The notes below the pieces were generated by a model that saw only the letters and a list, made by a program, of their open reading frames with translations, did not search any database and was not told the DNA's origin. A DNA stretch of 64,000 nt from G963663365 sp963663365 (GTDB lineage: Bacteria > Hinthialibacterota > Hinthialibacteria > Hinthialibacterales > G963663365), in contig CAXXIH010000008.1 in the NCBI GenBank assembly GCA_963663365.2, positions 1,612,001 through 1,676,000 of the forward strand, written 5' to 3'. Numbering within the stretch: position 1 is the first letter of the stretch; every line of letters starts with the position of its first letter. Position numbers and translations under genes: made by a program. Shown piece by piece: positions 35,696 to 44,735 of this stretch.

Positions 35696-36811
35696 TTATT
35701 CCTCAGGGGATTGGGAAACGGGAGTTTCTTCAGTTTCTTGGGGAGGTTCAGATTCTTCCGGGCTCCGGTCTTCTTGGGTGTCCTGAACCTCTTGGCCTTC
35801 TTGATCGTCATCAGCCTGTTCGGCAGGCTTGATTGCGCCGTAATCAGACGGCCCGGCATCGGGATGGCGGACAATCCAGATATCCGCTTTAGAGGTTTCT
35901 TGCACTCCGACAATTACATGTAGACGAACAAGTTCGAGGACCGCCAAAAAGACCACGATGATCTCAAGTTTGCTACGCATGGTCTTTAAGTAACTGGGCA
36001 GATGCAATTTGCCTACCGTGTTCAAGAAGGATTCAAGTTCGATCATCTTCTCGTCCACAGAATAGCTTTCATCTTCAATCGTGGGCAATTCCGTTTCATC
36101 GAGATCGGCAATGATCCGCTTGAACGTTTCATAAAGATCGTAAACCGAAACCTCGGCATACTCGATAACGTCTTTGGCCTTTTCCGGTGTGGCTCCGATC
36201 CGAGGAACGACCTTATCGGCTTCTTCACGGCGCATCCGCAAATCCTCAGCGGCCTGCCTAAAGCGCTCGTAATCCAATTGCCGCTGCCGGAGCAGGTCAT
36301 CGGAGATTTCCTCTTCAATCTCCTCAATAACCTCTTCACGGGGGAGCAATGAACGGGATTTATAGCGGACCAGTGTGCTGGCCAGGACAAGATACTCGCC
36401 AGCCAGGTCAAGATTCTTTTCTTCCCAACTGCGAATCAGATCCAGGTAGGCATGGGTAATCTGAGAGATAGGGACTTTTTGGATGTCCATCTCATGTGTG
36501 GCAATCAGATTGACCAAAAGATCCAATGGGCCTGTAAATCCATCGATTTCAACAGGAAGGTGAAGCTCCGCATCTTCGCTTTCTGCATCCCCAAGGTCAA
36601 AAACAGATCCGCCCTCTGCTTTCTCTTCGGAATCCTGCGTTTCGGATTTCGATTCGGATTCATCAGAATTGGCCTCTTGATTTTCAGCAGCCTCCTGCCC
36701 CTCATCATCCATCTGTGGTTGACTATCTAAATCCACACCCAAAGAGCCATCCGAAGGGGTACCGGCATGGGGTGTGTCAATTATCTCTTCTGGCCGTTCT
36801 TGCTCGCTCAT
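35696..36811 (-). CDS. scpA: Segregation and condensation protein A with acidic tails
   Basis: ScpA is the kleisin subunit that bridges SMC heads in bacterial condensin. The core begins at FTGPLDLLVNLI (about residue 92) and includes YLVLASTLVRYKSRSLLP, a coiled acidic segment and the C-terminal winged-helix region ending VIVGVQETSKADIWI. The ATG at 36811 is preceded by TAGGA six bases upstream; the longer frame to 36835 lacks a comparable site. Unusual are an N-terminal acidic extension of about 90 residues and a low-complexity C-terminal tail rich in E, Q, P and D. ScpB is not adjacent. Confidence 0.9.
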   Translation of the reverse strand: MSEQERPEEIIDTPHAGTPSDGSLGVDLDSQPQMDDEGQEAAENQEANSDESESKSETQDSEEKAEGGSVFDLGDAESEDAELHLPVEIDGFTGPLDLLVNLIATHEMDIQKVPISQITHAYLDLIRSWEEKNLDLAGEYLVLASTLVRYKSRSLLPREEVIEEIEEEISDDLLRQRQLDYERFRQAAEDLRMRREEADKVVPRIGATPEKAKDVIEYAEVSVYDLYETFKRIIADLDETELPTIEDESYSVDEKMIELESFLNTVGKLHLPSYLKTMRSKLEIIVVFLAVLELVRLHVIVGVQETSKADIWIVRHPDAGPSDYGAIKPAEQADDDQEGQEVQDTQEDRSPEESEPPQETEETPVSQSPEE

Positions 36812-36839
36812 TCGCGTCCTATTCACGACTGACAAAAAT

Positions 36840-36862
36840 ACTCCGCCCCCTTATGGCGGAGT
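36840..36862 (-). terminator. Rho-independent terminator before scpA
   Basis: ACTCCGCC and GGCGGAGT pair across a 7-base loop. On the minus strand the stem is followed by TATTTTTG. It lies about 100 bases beyond the stop of the protease gene and about 30 bases before scpA, so it probably ends protease transcription. Confidence 0.6.
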
Positions 36863-36963
36863 TTAACCTCAAGATTGCCACGAGGGGCACCTTCCGCCAA
36901 GCGTAGATGGTAGCAGGCAAAAATGGAGAGAATGGCCCATGGGCCGCGGCAAAGCCGTAACGA

Positions 36964-37644
36964 TCAGGCTGCAGGAAGTAAGACAGTCCACTCAGGAACC
37001 AAAAGATGCACAAAGGGGGAGATAATCATACTGACAATGCTGATATCAAATACTAACGACATCAAAATTAGCCCTCCAATGACATAAATTCCGTAACGAC
37101 GGGCTTCCAGCACTTTGGATACATTTTGCGGAGAGACCAATCCGAGCAGAATTTTCTCACCATCAAGTGGATAGAAAGGCAATAAATTGAAGATGGCCAA
37201 AACGAGGTTGATATAAATGCCTAGTTCAAAAACCGTGCGAATAGCCATTAGCTGATTCTGTGAGCCATTATCGTACATGGATTGAATCAGTGCCTGGGGA
37301 AACAGATAAAGAACTGACGAGAGCGCAATCGCGAAGAGAAGATTGCTGATCGGCCCGGCTGCGGCAATCCAGAGTTGGTCACGCCGGGGATTTTTAAGAT
37401 TGCGGAAATCTACGGGAACAGGTTTACCCCACCCGAATCCACCAAGCAAAATAAAAATGGTCCCGGCCGGATCGAGGTGCGCTGGGGGATAAAGCGTCAG
37501 CCGTCCCATTCGCTTGGCCGTATCATCCCCTAACTGGTAGGCAGCCCATCCATGGGAAAACTCATGGATGGTGAAGGCAATCAGAAGCACAATGATTACC
37601 AAGATGCCGACTGCCGGATTTGAAACCAATAAAGCCAGGAGCAT
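36964..37644 (-). CDS. Site-2-type membrane metalloprotease (M50 family)
   Basis: This 226-residue integral membrane protein has the zinc protease motif HEFSH in the first long helix (ILVIIVLLIAFTIHEFSHGW). The second-ligand motif NLLPFYPLDGEKIL has the aspartate near the C-terminus. Five or six membrane helices are expected. The ATG at 37644 has GAGGAAA five bases upstream and directly begins the hydrophobic segment; the frame extending to 37746 is less likely real. Such small M50 proteins are widespread; substrates are unknown. The gene is divergent from carB. Confidence 0.87.
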   Translation of the reverse strand: MLLALLVSNPAVGILVIIVLLIAFTIHEFSHGWAAYQLGDDTAKRMGRLTLYPPAHLDPAGTIFILLGGFGWGKPVPVDFRNLKNPRRDQLWIAAAGPISNLLFAIALSSVLYLFPQALIQSMYDNGSQNQLMAIRTVFELGIYINLVLAIFNLLPFYPLDGEKILLGLVSPQNVSKVLEARRYGIYVIGGLILMSLVFDISIVSMIISPFVHLLVPEWTVLLPAA

Positions 37645-37867
37645 GTGTTTCCTCGAAATATACGCAGGCTGTGCAATCGCCGGGCCTAGACCGTTTGGGG
37701 ACCATTCCCGGTACAAAAACAGTTGTTTCCAACTGTACGATTCCAATGCGACCGTACCGGCGGACGGGCGGTGTTGCTAGCCTGTTCGAGCCGTACTCTG
37801 CTCGAATCGATATGATGAGACTACGGCACGTTGCCTCAACACCGAAGACTTCCAAATAGACTTTGTC

Positions 37868-39697
37868 ATGCAGAATCCTCTAACTGAAATCGAAGCAAAA
37901 ACCCTGTTACGGGAAGCAAAAGAAATGGGCTTCTCCGACCGGCAGCTGGCCCATCTTTGGGGAGGGACCGAGGCGGAAATCTCCCGTCTGCGCCATGACT
38001 GGGGCATTACGCCAGTCTATAAGGTGGTTGATACCTGCGCGGCGGAATTTGAAGCCTATACGCCTTATTACTACTCGACCTACGAACAAGAGTGCGAAAT
38101 ACGTCCCTGCGACAAAGAAAAGATCATCATACTCGGCGGCGGTCCGAACCGAATCGGACAAGGTATCGAGTTCGATTACTGTTGCTGTCATGCGGTCTTC
38201 GCTCTCCGGGAGTTGGGCTATGAGACCATTATGGTCAACTCCAATCCGGAGACAGTATCAACAGACTATGACACGGCGGACCGGCTCTATTTTGAACCGC
38301 TGACGTTTGAAGATGTGATGCATCTTGTTGAGGCCGAGAAGCCTAAAGGTGTCATCATTCAATTTGGCGGACAAACCCCGCTCAAACTGGCTGTTCCTCT
38401 GGAACGCGCAGGTGTTCCTATTCTTGGCACCAGCCCGGACAGCATCGATTTGGCTGAAGACCGTAAACGATTCGGAGCACTCATCGAGGAACTTGGCATA
38501 CGTCAACCCGACAACGGCACGGCAACATCTTACGAAGAGGCCCGGGTGATCGTGGCCAAGATCGGCTATCCGGTTTTGGTTCGTCCCAGTTATGTCCTTG
38601 GTGGCCGGGCCATGGAGATTGTGTTCGATGAGGCTGCCTTGAAGCGCTATTTCACTGAGGCGGTGCAGGCCTCTCCCGATCACCCCGTATTGGTAGACCG
38701 CTACCTTGAAGACGCCATCGAGATCGATGTGGATGCGGTCGGCGACGGCGAGCGGGTTTATATCGGCGGGATTATGGAACACATTGAATACGCCGGTGTG
38801 CACTCCGGCGACAGCGCCTGTGTTATCCCCCCCCGGTCATTGAGCGAGAGAGTTATCGAGACGATTAAAGAAAACACCCGCAAGCTGGCGCTTCGACTCA
38901 ATGTTCGCGGACTCATCAACATTCAATACGCTGTTGCACGCTATCGCGGTCAAGATCAAGTTTTTGTTTTAGAGGTCAATCCGCGGGCTTCACGGACGGT
39001 TCCCTTCGTGAGCAAGGCCACCGGCGTACCGCTGGCAAAAGTGGCGGTTAAGGCCGCGATTGGTGTGACATTGGATGAACAGGGGCTGGGCGATTGCTAT
39101 GCCGTGAATCACCAATCCGTAAAGGAAGCGGTTTTGCCCTTCGTCAAATTCCCGAATGTCGATCCCTTACTCGGCCCGGAGATGCGCTCGACCGGCGAAG
39201 TCATGGGCATCGATACAGACTTCGGGATGGCCTATGCAAAGTCCCAGATGGGTCCCGGTACACGCCTGCCATCGGCCGAGAACGCAGCCAAGGGGCTTGG
39301 TGCGCGTAAGATTATTCTTAGTGTACGGGATTCGCATAAAGAAGCGGCCGTCGGTATCGCCGGATCATTTGTGGCGATGGGTTTTGAAGTGCTGGCATCG
39401 ACCGGTACTCATGAGTTTTTGCATCGCCGGGGTATTCCGAGTACGCGCATCTTTAAGGTGCACGAAGGATCACCGAATTTTGTGGATGTCATGCATTCCG
39501 GGGAAGTCGGTTTGGTGATCAATACACCTATGGGTGAGGCATCCGCATATGACGAGAAATCCTTACGGAGGTGTGCCGTGGAGAGCGGTATCCCCTACGC
39601 GACTACCATTGCGGCGGCTCATGCTGCAATTGAGGGGATTGTCTCGATGCGCGAGCAGAAGCTCTCCGTTAAAGCCATCCAGGATTATTACGTCTAG
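37868..39697 (+). CDS. carB: Carbamoyl-phosphate synthase large subunit, C-terminal half
   Basis: This 609-residue protein corresponds to the second half of the usual roughly 1070-residue CarB. It contains part of the oligomerisation domain (KEMGFSDRQLAHLWGG...PVYKVVDTCAAEF), the second ATP-grasp domain that phosphorylates carbamate (ILGGGPNRIGQGIEFDYCC, VNSNPETVSTDYDTADRLYFEP, LEVNPRASRTVPFVSKATG), and the C-terminal MGS-type allosteric domain (ASTGTHEFLHRRGI). The first ATP-grasp half is absent: upstream DNA encodes a protease on the other strand. A split CarB is known in some thermophiles and archaea, so this is more likely a split gene than a broken one. The ATG start has no strong ribosome-binding site. 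Confidence 0.92.
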   Translation: MQNPLTEIEAKTLLREAKEMGFSDRQLAHLWGGTEAEISRLRHDWGITPVYKVVDTCAAEFEAYTPYYYSTYEQECEIRPCDKEKIIILGGGPNRIGQGIEFDYCCCHAVFALRELGYETIMVNSNPETVSTDYDTADRLYFEPLTFEDVMHLVEAEKPKGVIIQFGGQTPLKLAVPLERAGVPILGTSPDSIDLAEDRKRFGALIEELGIRQPDNGTATSYEEARVIVAKIGYPVLVRPSYVLGGRAMEIVFDEAALKRYFTEAVQASPDHPVLVDRYLEDAIEIDVDAVGDGERVYIGGIMEHIEYAGVHSGDSACVIPPRSLSERVIETIKENTRKLALRLNVRGLINIQYAVARYRGQDQVFVLEVNPRASRTVPFVSKATGVPLAKVAVKAAIGVTLDEQGLGDCYAVNHQSVKEAVLPFVKFPNVDPLLGPEMRSTGEVMGIDTDFGMAYAKSQMGPGTRLPSAENAAKGLGARKIILSVRDSHKEAAVGIAGSFVAMGFEVLASTGTHEFLHRRGIPSTRIFKVHEGSPNFVDVMHSGEVGLVINTPMGEASAYDEKSLRRCAVESGIPYATTIAAAHAAIEGIVSMREQKLSVKAIQDYYV

Positions 39698-39776
39698 TAG
39701 ACCAAGGCAACCGGCTCAGATTCTCAAAGTCAACGAACCGAAGCGCCACTCTAACCCATGTTAATAGTTTGAGAGT

Positions 39777-40775
39777 TTATCTGCGTTTAAGGATCGCCAA
39801 GTCCAACATACAATCGACACTCACTCTACGAGACTCTTGGGATTCATGGACAAGATCGGGATGCTCGCGGGCAATTTGCCATAAATCATCGTACATCGGT
39901 TCAGGTATTGGCGGTCCTTTTAAGATATCGGCCGGAGCGGGAGAAAACTCCCGGATAATCGTATCGAATTCTTGGGCATTATTGATGATATAGGGAACAC
40001 GAAACTTCCCGTGGCCGATATGGACGGCGCGGGTCGGCAACGACTGATCCAAATGGACGCGGATGCGAAGCACAAGCATCTTTTCCGTGACGCGATAAAG
40101 TTCTTGAAGGCCACTACGCCAATTTTCGACATGCATTAAAACATCGGTTGAAAAAACAACGGGAAACGAATCATCGGGGAAAGCCAATTCACGCACATCC
40201 ATGCGAAGCGTATCCAATGCGGGAAACGCTTTTTTAGTCTTTTTGACCATGGCCGGTGTGATATCGACGGCTGCATAACGGGAGACATCGGCAAAAGGCC
40301 GTAACGAACCATAATACCCTCCAGCAGCACATCCCACTTCAAGCAACCGTTGACCGGGCTTATGTCCGGCAAGCACCATTCGACAAATACTCTTGCGTAT
40401 CCGCCCTCGTTTAATTTGCGAAAAAAATGCTTCAAAAGGCAGGTTTTGCTTTGTAATTAATTCCTGCACATCATCATATTGAGATACGGCAGCGTCCACA
40501 TCCCAAGGCGTGACTCTGTCCTCTTTCCGGTAAAGATCAATCAGGGCATACAAATCTTGATGTGTGGAAATATCAGGGCCGAGTTCCCGCGCTTCGGAAA
40601 AAAAGGACACCATCTCTTCAGTGCGTCCCATTAGGCTGCACAACGCCCCCATGGAAGCCAAGATTTTGGAACGCTCCCGTTTGGTTAAGTTCGTGCCGGA
40701 CTGCAAACGTTGAGTCAGTTCATCAAGTTGTATTTGCCATTGTTGCTGTTGTTGGAAGGTCGAAGTAAAATCCAT
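39777..40775 (-). CDS. SAM-dependent methyltransferase with N-terminal helical region
   Basis: This is a 332-residue class I methyltransferase. RLLEVGCAAGGYYGSL is the SAM-binding motif I, followed by VDITPAMV, LRMDVRELAFPDDSF and VFSTDVLMHVENWRSGL. The N-terminal 110 residues are helical, with a Q-rich start (FQQQQQW) and possibly TPR-like. The substrate is not identifiable. The ATG at 40775 is preferred over the in-frame TTG at 40787. It converges with carB and lies beyond the exopolysaccharide genes on the same strand, 150 bases from the VanZ-like gene. Confidence 0.8.
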   Translation of the reverse strand: MDFTSTFQQQQQWQIQLDELTQRLQSGTNLTKRERSKILASMGALCSLMGRTEEMVSFFSEARELGPDISTHQDLYALIDLYRKEDRVTPWDVDAAVSQYDDVQELITKQNLPFEAFFSQIKRGRIRKSICRMVLAGHKPGQRLLEVGCAAGGYYGSLRPFADVSRYAAVDITPAMVKKTKKAFPALDTLRMDVRELAFPDDSFPVVFSTDVLMHVENWRSGLQELYRVTEKMLVLRIRVHLDQSLPTRAVHIGHGKFRVPYIINNAQEFDTIIREFSPAPADILKGPPIPEPMYDDLWQIAREHPDLVHESQESRRVSVDCMLDLAILKRR

Positions 40776-40925
40776 TTGCGGGCACAAAAAGCGGTATTAA
40801 TTGAAAAAGAGTTTTTTCCTCAATCTTTTAGCGATTCAACATTCTATCATACAATTGCAAGAATTAAGCGTATAACCGGGGAGACCATAAAGGCTGAATA
40901 TCATCCGCAGGAGTCTTTATGATTG

Positions 40926-41474
40926 CTATTCATCAATCCGGCGGACAACCGGCAAGCCCTTTGGAGCCTTGCCGAATCGCGTCTGATCGCCGCCGGAGCC
41001 AAGCCCTTTTCGGGCTTTATGGGATTGCAGCCGCAATCCCCGCCGGGCAGGGCGGGCTCTGCGCTGATCGTTGGGCTTTCCGGACACGGTTGTCCTGAGC
41101 CTCATACGTACATTGTTAATGCCAAAATCGTCTCCACTTCCGATTTCGCGGCTTCGAGTAGAAGCATAAGTAAATCCCGCCAAAGCAATCCCGGCAATAT
41201 TGGCAACCATGTCAGCCAGTTCGTAATTGCCATATCCCATACGGTCAATAAATTCCTTTGCTAATCCAACAAAGGCCGCCCCAACGGCGCTTACTACCAA
41301 TACTAGAACGAGAACCCGTCTCGCTCGCACTTGGGCGGATGCAATCATCCACATCGGCAGACCATTGGCATTCCTGCGTGCCCCTAAAAGAGCTAACGCG
41401 GTAAAGGCAATCACAAACGAAACAACAAAATGCAGGACTTTATCCATGTGCCAGGCGTTTACTCCGAATGACAA
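40926..41474 (-). CDS. VanZ-like small membrane protein
   Basis: This 182-residue protein has three or four predicted membrane helices. MDKVLHFVVSFVIAF and KEFIDRMGYGNYELADMVANIAGIALA are the hallmarks of VanZ-like/DUF2279-type proteins, which often accompany exopolysaccharide genes. The last 70 residues after the final helix are highly basic and low in hydrophobicity (RRARPARRGLRLQ), which may be an extended tail or a read-through after a lost stop. It lies 43 bases behind the STAS-PilZ gene, probably in one operon with it. The function is unknown. Confidence 0.7.
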   Translation of the reverse strand: MSFGVNAWHMDKVLHFVVSFVIAFTALALLGARRNANGLPMWMIASAQVRARRVLVLVLVVSAVGAAFVGLAKEFIDRMGYGNYELADMVANIAGIALAGFTYASTRSREIGSGDDFGINNVRMRLRTTVSGKPNDQRRARPARRGLRLQSHKARKGLGSGGDQTRFGKAPKGLPVVRRIDE

Positions 41475-41517
41475 TCGATAAATAGCCGACTCTCACATCA
41501 ACGATACTACAGACGGC

Positions 41518-42318
41518 CTATTCTTTTACCCACTGCGCACGATACTCGATTGTATCAAACAAAGCCAATCCCACACGTGTATACCCTTCGACTTCAACGA
41601 GGTTTTTAACTCGCCCGCAGAAAATCGTGAGATTTCCGGCTTCCGCATCGCCCATACAAATGGTGGGAAAGACAAGGCGGAGTTCCTGCTGAGGCTTAAA
41701 ACTTTCCGTTGTATAAAGCCCCACTCCGGAAAAACGAACGAGATCAATATCATCGGTAATACCGCCAATCCATTTGCCATCCAAAAACTCATCGGAGAGC
41801 ACGATGTTATAGAGCAAAGGAAGAGCGACCTGATGGCGGGTGGCACGACGGCGGCGTACCGTTGTCCCGCACTCAAAGCAGCTATGGGCGCCCGTACGCA
41901 GAATTGCCCCACAATTGGGGCAGCGTTCATCTTTGGCCTTGGCATTCAGCCCGGCCAAATTAACCTTCGGCTTCTGCCGGACCTCCGATTCGACATCGAT
42001 ATATCCCAACTCATCTTCGTATTCGTAGATTTCAAAACGACGGTCAAGTTGCGTTTTTCGGAGGAGATCCAGAATCGGACCGGGTACTTTTAAGAACTTA
42101 AGGGAGCCACCGGCACGATTGCGGCGTTGAAGTTCGCGAATGAAGCTTTTGAGAGCCTCCGGCCGAATGCGAGTCACATCGCCCAAATTGAGCACAATGG
42201 TTTCTTCGGCGGGGATATGCTTAAAGCCACGCTCAAGGACGACCAGTTCCTGTCCCTGCAAAGGACCTGTGAGGTCAAGAATCGAAAGTTGGCCTTTTCG
42301 CCTGCGCTTGATCTTCAT
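41518..42318 (-). CDS. STAS - zinc ribbon - PilZ-like fusion protein
   Basis: This 266-residue soluble protein has three parts. An N-terminal STAS-type domain covers about 5-100 (LSILDLTGPLQGQE, TIVLNLGDVTRIRPEALKSF). A zinc ribbon with CPNC and CFEC pairs is at about 133-153. A C-terminal PilZ-like domain begins with the arginine-rich RRRRATRHQVALPLLYN and continues with FSGVGLYTTESF and GRVKNLVEVEGYTRVGL. PilZ domains bind cyclic di-GMP through an RxxxR and a D/NxSxxG motif; the second motif is imperfect here. Position 41 bases after the BY-kinase gene suggests control of exopolysaccharide assembly. Confidence 0.72.
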   Translation of the reverse strand: MKIKRRRKGQLSILDLTGPLQGQELVVLERGFKHIPAEETIVLNLGDVTRIRPEALKSFIRELQRRNRAGGSLKFLKVPGPILDLLRKTQLDRRFEIYEYEDELGYIDVESEVRQKPKVNLAGLNAKAKDERCPNCGAILRTGAHSCFECGTTVRRRRATRHQVALPLLYNIVLSDEFLDGKWIGGITDDIDLVRFSGVGLYTTESFKPQQELRLVFPTICMGDAEAGNLTIFCGRVKNLVEVEGYTRVGLALFDTIEYRAQWVKE

Positions 42319-42359
42319 GATGCATCCCGCTGACTAGCAGATCACCATCGCACATTTTT

Positions 42360-44711
42360 TCAAAGTTTGTAGGGTTGCGCGGGGCGATAGTTCTCCGCCC
42401 CCCCATAGGCATGGTAGGCGTACGCTCCGGTCTCACGATACGGGAGATCGTTCACCACAAAGCCAAAGATTTCCCCGCCAGCCGTACGAATTCGCTCGGC
42501 CCCAGCCTGCGCCGCCTCCCGTTTGGTTTTGCCAAACCGGGCGACCAGAATTGTGCCATCCATATATCTCGACATAACCGCCGGATCGGCGGCACATAAG
42601 GCGGGCGGCGAATCGAAAATGACAAAGTCAAAACGATCCTCCAATCCGGCTAAGGTTTGTGTGAACATTTCCGAAACAAACAAATTCGATGGCGATTCAT
42701 CGGCTACACCCGCGGATAAAAATGAAAGACGGGGTACATCGGTGTCCAACAGACACTCATCCAATTCATCATGTTCCTCGAGAACCTCCGCCAATCCCGG
42801 ACTGAGCGGATGCCCAAAGGCCTTGTGAAGGCTTGGGCTACGGATATCCGCATCTATCAAAGCGACTCTCTTGCCGGCATGCGCTATGACAATGGCAAGA
42901 TTGAGGGCAACCGTGCTTTTTCCTTCTTGAGGCTCAGAACTGGTGATTAAAATCTTTTTAAAGGGCCTTTGCAGGCCGGCAAAAAGAATCGAAGAACGTA
43001 AGGCATTAAACGCTTCCGTGGTCGGACCGTGCGGCTCCACTTCCATAGCACGAATGATCTCGCTTCCATGCCCTTCCAGATGGATTTTAAAACGAGAAAT
43101 GGCACCCAAGGAAGCGCATCCCATGTAGCGCTCAACCTCGATGGGAGTTCGAATCGTCGTATCGTAATAATCAATTGTGAAGGCAATCACAAATCCGATG
43201 CTTAGACTCCCCAACACAATCAGAATCATGTTGGCCATCAATCCTCGATTGTTGGGCCGGATAGGGACTTCGGCACGTTCGACAATTTCATATGTCTCGC
43301 CACCGGCGACATCTTGAGTGGCTAGAGCGCTTCCCCGAGCCTGCTGTAATGATGTATCCAGTTCACGTGCACGCTCTCGAAGAGAATCGCGTTGCTCTTC
43401 CAGACGGTTGAGTTCTTGTTGCTGTTCGTCACGCTGGAATTTTTCAGTAATCAAATCTTTTTGTTCAAGTTCCAGTTCCCGTAATTCCTGGGCGCTACGC
43501 GTGACTTCAGCTGCGCATTTTTCGACAACGGACTCTTTGGCCTCACGAATCAGCCGGTCGATTTCTTCTTTGCGTTTTTCTGTTTCTTTATAGGCGGGCC
43601 AATTCGGGCCATAACGTCCGCTTATTTCCGCCCACTGGTCATAGATTCGAGCACGTTCAGCGGAAAGTTGTTCTAATTCGTCTGAGTTAATCGCTCCCGA
43701 CAACAAATAATCGACATCGCCGATATGCCCTTCTTCAAACATGGACGCATATGTTGCCGTGGCCGCACGGTATGCATCGCTAACTTGACTCAAACTTGTA
43801 CGTACACGTGTGAGGCGGTCTTCAACATCTTGAACCGGCGAAACGCCACCCAGCATTAAGAAGTTATATTGTTCTTTAAAGTCCTGAATTTGCTTCTCAA
43901 TGTCACGTATCTGCTGGCTAATCTCACCACGCTCCTTGACTCGGGAACGAAGGACATTTGCTGTAAGTCCCAAATTCGAAAATGTGCGATCTTTGATATA
44001 CAAAACAGCGTGCTCGTTGGCAATCCGAGCAGCCAGTTCGGGATCTTCAGACATGAAGTAAACATCAATCAGCTGAGGAGATTCGCGAGTAGGCTTAACG
44101 CTTAGGTGCTGCAAATAGATCGAAGTGATTTGACTGAGATCGGAGGTGCGAACGTAATCGGGCAGCAGCATGATTTGCGCTTCTAATAGTTCCAAGAGAG
44201 AAGCCAGGCTATATGTGTCGATAACAGCGGCGCCGGTCGCCTCAGAAACATCCTTTATGGCAACACCGGAAGCCATTTCACCGGATGTTGTGACAGAAGG
44301 CACAGTAGCTCCGGCAATTCCTTTTGCGACAAGAGCCTCATAGCGATCCTGCAAATCATCCGGTTGAAATTCGGCCAGATCAAAAAGCGCAAGACTTTTG
44401 ATGACCATTTGGGCCAGTTCACGGCTTTCGATTAATTTTGCCTGTGTATTATAGAAGTGCATTTCGCCGGTATCTTGAATTTCCACTTCGTCAAATGTTT
44501 CAATGGCAAGCGAACGCGTTTCCACTTTTAGACGCACACGCGCCTGGTAAGTGACCGGCGAAAGAAAAACGCTGATGATCGCAACAAGAATTCCCACTCC
44601 ACAACATAGCGCGGGAATCCATAGGCGCCGTTTAATGACATCCACAAAGAATGAAACCGGATATTCATCGGCGCTATCCGCTGCTACATATTCTGGAGGA
44701 GAATAAGACAT
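42360..44711 (-). CDS. Wzc-like polysaccharide co-polymerase with BY-kinase domain
   Basis: This 783-residue inner-membrane protein controls chain length and export of an exopolysaccharide. The N-terminal Wzz region has a membrane helix near residues 30-50, a long periplasmic coiled-coil section (about 260-480, rich in E, R, Q) and a second helix (MANMILIVLGSLSIGFVIAF). The cytoplasmic tyrosine autokinase has Walker A SSEPQEGKSTVALNLA, Walker A' VALIDADIRSP and Walker B FDFVIFDSPPAL. The C-terminus has six tyrosines in a cluster beginning YRETGAYAY, the usual autophosphorylation site. The ATG at 44711 is preferred to the TTG at 44720. It follows the export gene by 24 bases. Confidence 0.93.
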   Translation of the reverse strand: MSYSPPEYVAADSADEYPVSFFVDVIKRRLWIPALCCGVGILVAIISVFLSPVTYQARVRLKVETRSLAIETFDEVEIQDTGEMHFYNTQAKLIESRELAQMVIKSLALFDLAEFQPDDLQDRYEALVAKGIAGATVPSVTTSGEMASGVAIKDVSEATGAAVIDTYSLASLLELLEAQIMLLPDYVRTSDLSQITSIYLQHLSVKPTRESPQLIDVYFMSEDPELAARIANEHAVLYIKDRTFSNLGLTANVLRSRVKERGEISQQIRDIEKQIQDFKEQYNFLMLGGVSPVQDVEDRLTRVRTSLSQVSDAYRAATATYASMFEEGHIGDVDYLLSGAINSDELEQLSAERARIYDQWAEISGRYGPNWPAYKETEKRKEEIDRLIREAKESVVEKCAAEVTRSAQELRELELEQKDLITEKFQRDEQQQELNRLEEQRDSLRERARELDTSLQQARGSALATQDVAGGETYEIVERAEVPIRPNNRGLMANMILIVLGSLSIGFVIAFTIDYYDTTIRTPIEVERYMGCASLGAISRFKIHLEGHGSEIIRAMEVEPHGPTTEAFNALRSSILFAGLQRPFKKILITSSEPQEGKSTVALNLAIVIAHAGKRVALIDADIRSPSLHKAFGHPLSPGLAEVLEEHDELDECLLDTDVPRLSFLSAGVADESPSNLFVSEMFTQTLAGLEDRFDFVIFDSPPALCAADPAVMSRYMDGTILVARFGKTKREAAQAGAERIRTAGGEIFGFVVNDLPYRETGAYAYHAYGGAENYRPAQPYKL

Positions 44712-44735
44712 CTTCAACAAATTTCTGTAATCGAG

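Noticed and set aside
37868..39697. Broken full-length carB pseudogene
   Set aside because: No remnant of the N-terminal half is readable upstream in any frame, and all C-terminal motifs are intact, so a split gene is more likely.
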